A stretch of DNA of 64,000 nt from Bacillota bacterium (GTDB taxonomy: Bacteria > Bacillota > Clostridia > Acetivibrionales > DSM-1351). The position numbers were made by a program, and so were the translations under genes. The stretch covers positions 1-64,000 of the forward strand of contig JAEYNY010000037.1 in the NCBI GenBank assembly GCA_023412275.1, read 5' to 3'. Positions 9,801-17,700 of the stretch are shown piece after piece. The notes beneath the pieces were generated by a model. The model searched no databases. It was not told where the DNA came from and was given only the letters and a program-made list of their open reading frames with translations. Numbering within the stretch: position 1 is the stretch's first letter; each line of letters opens with the position of its first letter.

Positions 9801-12800
9801 CTATTTTACAGCCCCGGAGAAACTTGCGGTTTCAGAGGTCAAGGAATTTCTGGCAAGAAGGCTTCCTGACTATATGATACCTTTGTACTTTGTGCAGTTG
9901 GACAGTATGCCTCTTACTTCAAACAGCAAAATAAATATTAAAGCCCTGCCGGACCCTGATGGAAGACAAAGTCTGGGTGTAAAATATGTGGAACCTCGAA
10001 ATGAGATGGAAAAGGAATTGGCGGCTATATGGAGTGAGATTCTTGGAATAGAGAAAATCGGCATTGATGATGATTTCTTCCAACTTGGAGGACATTCCCT
10101 TAAGGCTACTGCTTTGGTAACCAATATTCACAGAGCCTTTAACACCGAAATTCAGCTAAAAGAGGTTTTTGATACACCTACAATAAGAGGTCTTGCAGCT
10201 AAAATTAAGAATTGTGCTCAAAGCATTTATTCATCCATAAAACCAATTGAAAGGACTCAAAACTGTCCACCGGGATTTTATCCGGTTTCATCGGCACAAA
10301 AGAGACTTTTTATAATAAACCAGTATGAAGGTATTGGGACGGGCTACAACATGCCTGCTGCTGTTGGTATTGAAGGAATCCTTGATATAGAACGCCTTAA
10401 ACAAAGCTTTAAGAAGCTAATTAAAAGACATGAATCACTTAGGACTTACTTCTGCATATACGAAGACGAGATTATGCAGGTAGTTCAGAAAGAGGTTGAT
10501 TTTGATATAGGGTTTATTGATATTTCTGATAAACCTGAAACTACACCTGATATAAAGTCTTTTATAAGGCCATTTGAATTGGATAAAGCACCTCTTTTAA
10601 GAGCGACACTAGTTAAGACTGCAGAGGACAGGCATCTATTAATTATTGATATGCACCATATTATTTCAGATGGTATGTCAATGAATGTTATTATAGAAGA
10701 ATTCGCACAAATATACGAGGGACAGAGCCTCCCGGAACTTAAAATACAGTACAAGGATTATGCAGCTTGGCAGAATGACCTATATAAATCTGATTCTATT
10801 AAAAAGCAGGAAGAGTACTGGAAAAAGGTATTCAAAGGCGATATACCCGTACTTGATATGCCTTGCGACTATACAAGACCATTAATTCAGAATTTCGAAG
10901 GAGACAGAATAAACTTCAGTCTTGATCCCGGTACGGCAAAGAAGTTGAAGGAACTGGCCTCTAAAACAGAAACTACACTTTATATGGTTATGCTTGCTGC
11001 ATATAATATTTTACTATCAAAATATGTGGGGCAGGAGGATATAGTGGTTGGCTCGCCGGTTGCGGGAAGACATCACTCGGATCTTCAGAGCATTGTAGGA
11101 TTTTTTGTGAATACAGTTGCTTTGAGAAATTCTGTTAGTGATGATAAATCATTTATTGATTTTCTTTCACAAGTAAAGGAAAACACACTTGAGGCCTTTG
11201 AAAATCAGGATTACCAGTTTGAACAGCTTGTGGACATTCTGGCTTTGCCAAGAGATATGAGCAGGAATCCTTTGTTTGACACCATGTTTGTTATGCAGAA
11301 CATAGGAAATACGGAAATAAGTATTAACGGATTAAAGTTTTCGTCAGTTGACATTGACTTCAGTACAGCAAAGTTTGATTTGAAGATGGAGGCAATGGAA
11401 TGGGAAGACGAAATAAAAATGGGCCTTGAATATAAAACAAAACTATTTAAAAGAGAAACCATGGAGAGGTTGGCACAGCACTACACAAATATTCTCCTAG
11501 CCATAACAGATTCCCCGGAACTGAAAATTTCTCAGATAAGCCTTTTATCTCAAAATGAGGAAAAACAGCTTGTTTGTGAGTTTAATCAAAGCTTGACGGA
11601 ATCAAAACAACCTGATACCTTCAAACAATTGTTTGAGAAAAAGGTTCAAGAAGCACCTAGCAGCATTGCCCTGGTATCGGAGGATGTACGGCTTAGCTAT
11701 GGAGAATTGAATACAAAAGCAAACAGTCTTGCCAGAAGGTTAAGGGCAAAAGGAATTAAACCTGACGAAATAGTGGGAATTTTATGTGAGCAGTCATACC
11801 ATATGATTATAAGTATTCTGGCTGTAATAAAGGCCGGAGGAGCATATATGCCATTGAACCCGGAGCTTCCTCAAGACCGTATTGAATACATGCTTGAAGA
11901 CAGTAGAGCTCAAGTTCTTATAAGCCATGGAGAACTTGCAAACAAGGTAAATTTCAAAGGTGTAATTGTAAACCTTGACAACGAAAATACATATGACACG
12001 GATACTTCAAATCTGACAGAGATAAGTGAGCCTGACGACCTCATATATGTAATTTATACATCAGGAACAACAGGAAAACCAAAGGGAGTAATGATTGAAA
12101 ATCACAGTCTGGTTAATTACTCTGATTGGTTTATTAAAAAGTTCAATATCAGCAAGAAAGACAAGACGGCAATAGTTTCATCTCTTTGCTTTGACCTTGC
12201 TTATACTTCCCTGTATTCCGCCTTGTTGAGCGGTAGTGAAATACATCTTCTAACAAAAGAGGAGTACTCAGACCCGGATATTCTACTTCCATATATGGAA
12301 ACAAAAGAAATAAATTATATAAAAATGACGCCTTCACTATTTTATATGATGGTTAATTCAGACTATTTTAATAAAACAAATTCCTGTAAACAGCTTGGAT
12401 TAATTGTTTTGGGAGGAGAAGAAATAAACCTGAAAGATTTAGAGGCATACAATAAAAAATACCCCCAAGCTACATTGGTTAACCATTACGGGCCTACCGA
12501 AACTACAATCGGTGCAATCGCAAAGGTTATTGATTTTGCAGAATTTGATAGCTACAAAAAACATCCGGTTATAGGCAAGCCAATACAGAATGCGGGTGTA
12601 TACCTTCTTGATAAAAACATGAAGCCTGTTCCCGTTGGTATAAAGGGCGAATTGTATATAGCAGGAGAAGGGGTAGCAAGGGGATATTTAAATAGACCTG
12701 ATCTTACTTCTGAAAAGTTTATAGAAAATTCATTTACAATAAATGGAACACGTGTTTACAAAACAGGCGATATTGGAAGGTATATGCCTGACGGAAGCAT

Positions 12801-14748
12801 TGAATTCCTTGGAAGAAGGGATAATCAAATTAAAATAAGAGGTTACAGGGTTGAACTTGGAGAAATAGAGGCGCAACTTTTAAGGATAACCACTGTAAAA
12901 GATGCTTTTGTGACAGTTAAAGAGGATGAAAACAAGGACAAGAATATTGTTGCTTACTTGGTTTGTGAAGGAGAATTGGATGAAAGTAACTTCAGGGAAT
13001 ATCTTTCAGGGTACTTGCCCGGCTACATGATACCGACCTGCTTTATAAAACTTGAAAAAATACCTCTTACTTTAAACGGAAAGGTGGATAAAAATGCTCT
13101 TCCTGACGTTGAGATAGTTTCGGCAAGAGACTATGAAGAACCTTCCGGAGAAATAGAGATAAAACTTGCGAAAATATGGAGCGAAATACTGAAAGTTGAA
13201 AGAATAGGTGCTAATGATAATTTCTTTGAACTTGGGGGACATTCCTTGAAGGCTACCATGCTTGTCAACAAAATACATAAAGAGTTGAATTCAGCTATAC
13301 CTTTAAAGGAAGTTTTCACTATGAAGAATTTAAGAAGTATGGCTGAGTATATTGAGAGTTCTAAGAGTAACAGCTTTTCATCTATACAGCCCATAGAACA
13401 AAACAGCTATTATGAATTGTCGTCAGCACAGAGAAGAATGTTTATTCTGAATACATTTGAAGAAACAGGTATTGCGTACAATCTGCCGGGAGTTATTGAG
13501 ATATCCGGTAAGGTTGACAAGCTCAAATTTGAAGAAGCATTTAAAAAGCTGGTGGAGAGACATGAATCTCTGCGGACATCCTTTAGAATTGTAAATGAGC
13601 AGCCTGTTCAGGAAATACACCAACAGGCAGATTTATGGATAAAATACATTGAAACTCAAGAAAATAGGCTACCAAACGTAATTAAAGAATTTATCAGGCC
13701 TTTTGATTTGAGTAAGGCTCCTCTTTTGAGAGTTGCACTTGTGAGTATTGCAGACGAACAAGCAGGAGCAAATGACAGATATATTTTACTTTATGACATG
13801 CATCATATTATATCGGATGGGGTGTCAAGACGTATTATGGTTAATGAATTTATAAGTTTATACGAGGGAAAACAGCTTGAGCCATTAAGACTGCAATATA
13901 AGGATTTTGCAGCATGGCAGAACGATTTGTTCCGCTCCGGAGAGATTGAAAAGCAGGAAAAGTACTGGAGAGAAAGGTTTGAAGGTAATATTCCGGTGCT
14001 CAATATGCCTACTGATTTTAAGAGACCGGATATTAAAAACTTTGCAGGAAGCAATATAAGTTTTAAGGTTGAAAAGGATTTGACTGTTGAGCTGAACAAG
14101 CTGACTGCAAAGACGGGTTCAACCCTTTATATGGTGCTGCTTGCCGCTTACAAAGTACTTCTTTCCAGATATTCGGGACAGCAGGATTTAGTAGTTGGCT
14201 CTCCTATTGCAGGAAGACCTCACGCAGACATTGAGAATATAATCGGAATGTTTGTAAATATGATAGCCATCAGGAGTTTTCCTTCTCCTAATAAATCTTT
14301 TAATGAGTTTTTGAACGAGGTAAAGGATTGCTGCTTAAAAGCATATGAGAATCAGGAATACCAGTACGAAGAGCTTGTGGACAAGCTTGGTGCAAAGAGG
14401 GATATGAGCCGAAATCCTCTGTTTGATGTTTCCTTTACCTTACAGAATCTTGATATCGAGACAAATACACAAAGCCTTAAATTCAAACCTTACGATTTTG
14501 AAAATTCGGTATCCAAATTCGATTTGACCTTGTGGTGTGCTCAAGGGAATGACGTTGTTGAATTTGTTTTTGAGTATTGTACCGGATTATTTAAAAAAGA
14601 GACTATAGAACGACTTAAAAAGGATTATGTAAAAATATTGAAAAGTATAGTTGAAAATCCTGATATTAAAATCAAGGATATAGAACTGGAAGACAAGTAT
14701 CTTAAACGTGAAAAGGTATTGACGGATGAAATACACTTTAATTTTTAA
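6874..14748 (+). CDS. Non-ribosomal peptide synthetase: half C - A(MT) - PCP - C - A - PCP - C
   Basis: ATG 6874 is preferred to GTG 6859 because GAGGG lies 8 bp before it; about 2624 aa. Layout by residue: 1-245 C-terminal lobe of a condensation domain with no HHxxxDG; 249-375 first part of an A domain (A2 at KAGGAYVPIS); 410-650 inserted SAM methyltransferase (motif I VLEIGCASG); 690-1028 rest of the A domain from A3 (YTSGTTGKPKG) to A10; PCP about 1040-1115 (LGGHSL); C about 1128-1555 (HHIISDG); A about 1565-2080; PCP about 2085-2160 (LGGHSL); C about 2170-2610 (HHIISDG). Reading the pocket against PheA gives DAWTIAGVC plus the A10 Lys for the first A (Phe-like) and DLTKVGHIG plus Lys for the second, which is the known aspartate code. 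It adds two residues, the first probably methylated. Confidence 0.94.
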   Translation: MNTNILTLYKEFEDARKYWEEKLGGEITQLKLPFDYPKNNNYTYGTHEMALGEELSKKLLSLGKNQDLLLFIIMLTGLKILLNKYTGQEDILVAAPTYKDENIQKINKYVIFRDILRDEMSFKELLVNVKQTVSQGYKNQHYPVEKLIEQIEENNGDILVLNTALMMEGIHCKGANEDIAKSFTNNLSLLVSVEGNYINIRTVYNASLFKEESIRTFVERYEYVLSQAVEDLNKKLTAFTITTETDKEKIIHEFNNTTRDYPYNKTIHQLFEEQVQKTPEKTAIVYRNREVTYSSLNKEANKLANYLIATQDIKPDTLIGLFMENSIEQITAILGILKAGGAYVPISTGLPEERIKTIINDSQIKFMVSTKKNIKMLNKLQWECKTLDTFLCMDSEDIYSEPESQESGLMDKKLWEYIGENAVDEITGGGWASSYTGEDLSKEEMSEYADNVFEKLKPFLNPEARVLEIGCASGISMFKIAPQVGMYYGTDLSGVIIEKDRERAVKEGFNNIKLECLPAHEIDRVSENEFDIVIINSVIQAFSGHNYLRQVIKKALGLMKDKGVLFIGDIMDQDKKYELLESLLEFKRQNPGYDTKTDVSEELFVSRGFFEDLSVEMKEIQKVEFSTKIHTIENELTRFRYDTVISIDKSCGQKESKFDKNRYQYDLSVLQNFSDETPACTVTQNDLAYIIYTSGTTGKPKGVMLEHRGVANLKGIFDNTLGLNEKDRTIHFASISFDASVWDIFTGLLTGATLYIMPEEVIGNYERFEGFINENEITFATLPPTYLVNLNPDRITSLKKLITAGSAASTELLSKWKNRVEYRNGYGPTESTVCATLWKYEKDYCIDNSVPIGKPASNIRVYIVDNNNNLQPVGVVGELCIAGVSLARGYLNNKELTDEKFVESPFLPGERMYKSGDLARWLPDGNIEFLGRKDQQVKIRGFRIETGEIEAQLLKHGLIQEVTVIPRGDEDKYLCAYFTAPEKLAVSEVKEFLARRLPDYMIPLYFVQLDSMPLTSNSKINIKALPDPDGRQSLGVKYVEPRNEMEKELAAIWSEILGIEKIGIDDDFFQLGGHSLKATALVTNIHRAFNTEIQLKEVFDTPTIRGLAAKIKNCAQSIYSSIKPIERTQNCPPGFYPVSSAQKRLFIINQYEGIGTGYNMPAAVGIEGILDIERLKQSFKKLIKRHESLRTYFCIYEDEIMQVVQKEVDFDIGFIDISDKPETTPDIKSFIRPFELDKAPLLRATLVKTAEDRHLLIIDMHHIISDGMSMNVIIEEFAQIYEGQSLPELKIQYKDYAAWQNDLYKSDSIKKQEEYWKKVFKGDIPVLDMPCDYTRPLIQNFEGDRINFSLDPGTAKKLKELASKTETTLYMVMLAAYNILLSKYVGQEDIVVGSPVAGRHHSDLQSIVGFFVNTVALRNSVSDDKSFIDFLSQVKENTLEAFENQDYQFEQLVDILALPRDMSRNPLFDTMFVMQNIGNTEISINGLKFSSVDIDFSTAKFDLKMEAMEWEDEIKMGLEYKTKLFKRETMERLAQHYTNILLAITDSPELKISQISLLSQNEEKQLVCEFNQSLTESKQPDTFKQLFEKKVQEAPSSIALVSEDVRLSYGELNTKANSLARRLRAKGIKPDEIVGILCEQSYHMIISILAVIKAGGAYMPLNPELPQDRIEYMLEDSRAQVLISHGELANKVNFKGVIVNLDNENTYDTDTSNLTEISEPDDLIYVIYTSGTTGKPKGVMIENHSLVNYSDWFIKKFNISKKDKTAIVSSLCFDLAYTSLYSALLSGSEIHLLTKEEYSDPDILLPYMETKEINYIKMTPSLFYMMVNSDYFNKTNSCKQLGLIVLGGEEINLKDLEAYNKKYPQATLVNHYGPTETTIGAIAKVIDFAEFDSYKKHPVIGKPIQNAGVYLLDKNMKPVPVGIKGELYIAGEGVARGYLNRPDLTSEKFIENSFTINGTRVYKTGDIGRYMPDGSIEFLGRRDNQIKIRGYRVELGEIEAQLLRITTVKDAFVTVKEDENKDKNIVAYLVCEGELDESNFREYLSGYLPGYMIPTCFIKLEKIPLTLNGKVDKNALPDVEIVSARDYEEPSGEIEIKLAKIWSEILKVERIGANDNFFELGGHSLKATMLVNKIHKELNSAIPLKEVFTMKNLRSMAEYIESSKSNSFSSIQPIEQNSYYELSSAQRRMFILNTFEETGIAYNLPGVIEISGKVDKLKFEEAFKKLVERHESLRTSFRIVNEQPVQEIHQQADLWIKYIETQENRLPNVIKEFIRPFDLSKAPLLRVALVSIADEQAGANDRYILLYDMHHIISDGVSRRIMVNEFISLYEGKQLEPLRLQYKDFAAWQNDLFRSGEIEKQEKYWRERFEGNIPVLNMPTDFKRPDIKNFAGSNISFKVEKDLTVELNKLTAKTGSTLYMVLLAAYKVLLSRYSGQQDLVVGSPIAGRPHADIENIIGMFVNMIAIRSFPSPNKSFNEFLNEVKDCCLKAYENQEYQYEELVDKLGAKRDMSRNPLFDVSFTLQNLDIETNTQSLKFKPYDFENSVSKFDLTLWCAQGNDVVEFVFEYCTGLFKKETIERLKKDYVKILKSIVENPDIKIKDIELEDKYLKREKVLTDEIHFNF

Positions 14749-14763
14749 GGGGAGGATGTAAAA

Positions 14764-17700
14764 ATGAGTCTTGACAGCTATTCAAGAAACATAATAATGT
14801 CTGCTGGTGAATACGAAGAAGAAAAAAAATATTGGACTGAAAGACTTTATGGACATGAAGAAACAAGCGGTTTGCCTGCAAGCTTTTCATGTATTAAAAA
14901 GGAACAGGCTAAAAAGGCTTGTGAGAGCGTTTATATCCAAAATGAGACATTGGAAAAGCTGATTTCCATTAGCGGTGGTTCAGATTACGCAATATATATG
15001 GTACTGATGTCCTGTGTAAGCTATCTTTTTTACAAATACACAGGTTGTAAAGACATCACTCTGGGTATGCCCGAATTTAAAAAAGCTGATACAACCAATC
15101 CGCTCAATATACTTCCCTTAAAAGTTAATGTAAACAGTAAGGAAACTTTCAAGGAGCTTTTAATAAGAGTAAAGGGCGATATTATTAAAGCTGATGAGAA
15201 TAAAAATCTTCCTATGGAAATTATTGCAGAACTTTTGGGTGCTAAGCCTGAGGATATTTCATCTCTGTTTAAGACCATTGTACTGTTTGAGAACATTCAT
15301 GACAAAAGCTGTATTGAAGGCATGGAGCCGGATTCATTGTTCTGCTTCGCCAGAAGTGAAGAGGCCATAAGGATAGATTTATACTATAATGAGGCAATGT
15401 ATAAAAATGAATTTGCCAAAAGTGTCCTGAGTCACTTGATTAATATTATCACTTCAGTTACAGCAAAACCTGATTTTTTGCTGTCTCAAGTGGAATTTCT
15501 TTCAAAGGATGAAACAATCAGAATTTTGTACGATTTCAATAATACTCGCGGGAACTATAGCAGTAACAGAACTATGCACGACCTGTTTGAAGAACAGGTT
15601 GAAAAAATGCCGGACAATACAGCAGTGGTATTCGGTGACAGCGAAATGACATACAAAGAACTGAATATTCAGGCCAACAGGCTTGCAGCGTTGTTAAAAG
15701 ACAGGGGTGTTAAGCCTGGAGTCTTTGTGGGAGTATTAATGGAGCGCTCTTTGGAGATGGTGACTGCAGTAATGGGAATATTAAAAGCAGGAGGAATCTA
15801 TGTTCCTTTTGAGCCTGCATTTCCAAGAATGCGCACACAAAAAATACTTTCAGACCTTAAAATTCACTGTGTCATTACACAGCAACCACAGAGCAGAACT
15901 ATTATGGAAATGCAGTGGGAACTGCCCCAGCTGACAGATATAGTTTATATGGATGTGGAAGACAAAGAACTTCCTATGGAGGAGCTAGATAAAACATCTG
16001 TAAAGCAACTATGGGATCATGTTACTGAAAAATCTGTAGATGACGTTTCAGCGGGTGGCTTTGTTAGCAGTTATACCGGAAACCAGTTTTCTAAAGAAGA
16101 GGTGGATAATTACAAAAACCACGTTGCTTCTTTGGCAATGCCTTATCTTGGTAAAGATAAGAAGGTGTTGGAAATTGGCTGTGGTTCAGGTTCTATCATG
16201 TTTTCAATTGCCCCACTGGTAAAAGAATATATCGGACTTGACCCTTCAGAACTCACACAAAAACGAAATGAGGAAAATATTAAGGCAGAGGGATTTACCA
16301 ATATTAAACTGGTAGAGGGCTTTGCACATGAACTGGAAACGCTGATTGAAGACACTTTTGACGTTGTAATCATATCCAGTGTAATACAATTCTTCCCAGG
16401 TTTTATTTACCTAAAAAAAGTAATCGAAAAAGCATTAAAGGTACTTAATCCCAGAGGAACTCTTGTTGTGGCAGACGTAATGGACACAACAAAAAAGGAA
16501 GAGTTCAGAAATTCCTTGGAGGAGTTCAAAAGTAAAAATGCCGGACAAGAGGGTGTCAAAACTAAAACAGATGTTGACGGAGAGCTGTATGTGGATGAGC
16601 AGTTCTTTAATGAAATAAAGAAAAGCAGTATTCAAGTTAATGAAGTAAAAGTACTGCATAGAAATAATAAATTCAATAATGAATTGGATTACAGGTATGA
16701 TGTAATATTTAATACTGCTACAGAAGACAAAATACTTGAGAATGACAGCGAGAGAACGTGCAAAGACTGGACTCTCATGGACATTAACAGTTATTCGGGT
16801 GAAAATCTTTGTCTTGATGTAAAGTCCGAAGACATGGCGTATGTTATCTATACGTCAGGTTCTACAGGGGTTCCCAAAGGGGTTGCTGTTCGTCATAAGC
16901 CGGTTATAAACCTAATTGAATGGGTTAACAAAACCTTCCGGGTTGGCTCTCATGACAGACTACTCTTTGTGACCTCCTTATGCTTTGACCTGTCGGTATA
17001 CGATATTTTCGGAATTCTGGCTTCGGGGGGATCAATACGTGTAGCTTCAAGAAGCGAGTTGAGAGACCCGGCGAGGCTTGTTGAAATTCTAAGAGAAGAA
17101 CCAATAACTTTTTGGGATTCAGCTCCTGCCGCTTTGCAGCAGCTTGTTCCGTATTTCAACAAAGTAAAGCCGCAGAATAGTAATGATACTTTAAGACTGG
17201 TATTCCAAAGCGGTGATTGGATACCTGTGACATTGCCTGACAACGTAAGAAATGCATTTCCGGGTGCGGAGGTTGTAAGTCTTGGTGGAGCTACAGAGGC
17301 TACTGTCTGGTCAAACTACTATCCGATTGGTGAGGTTAACCCTCAATGGGCGAGTATTCCTTATGGAAAACCGATTCAGAATGCATTGTACTATATTCTT
17401 GATTCTGATTTACAGCCTTGTCCAATAGGTGTTACCGGGGATTTATATATTGGCGGTGAATGTCTTGCAGACAGATATATGAACGATGAAACACTTACGA
17501 AGGATAAATTCATTCCAGACCCATTTAATAAGGAAATGGGGGGAAGAATGTACAAAACCGGAGATACTGCAAGGTGGTTTGAAGACGGTAATATGGAGTT
17601 CATGGGCAGAAAGGATTTCCAGGTAAAGGTTAGAGGATATAGGATTGAACTAGGTGAAATTGAAAGTAACTTACTAAAGCACAAAGATTTAAAAGATGCG

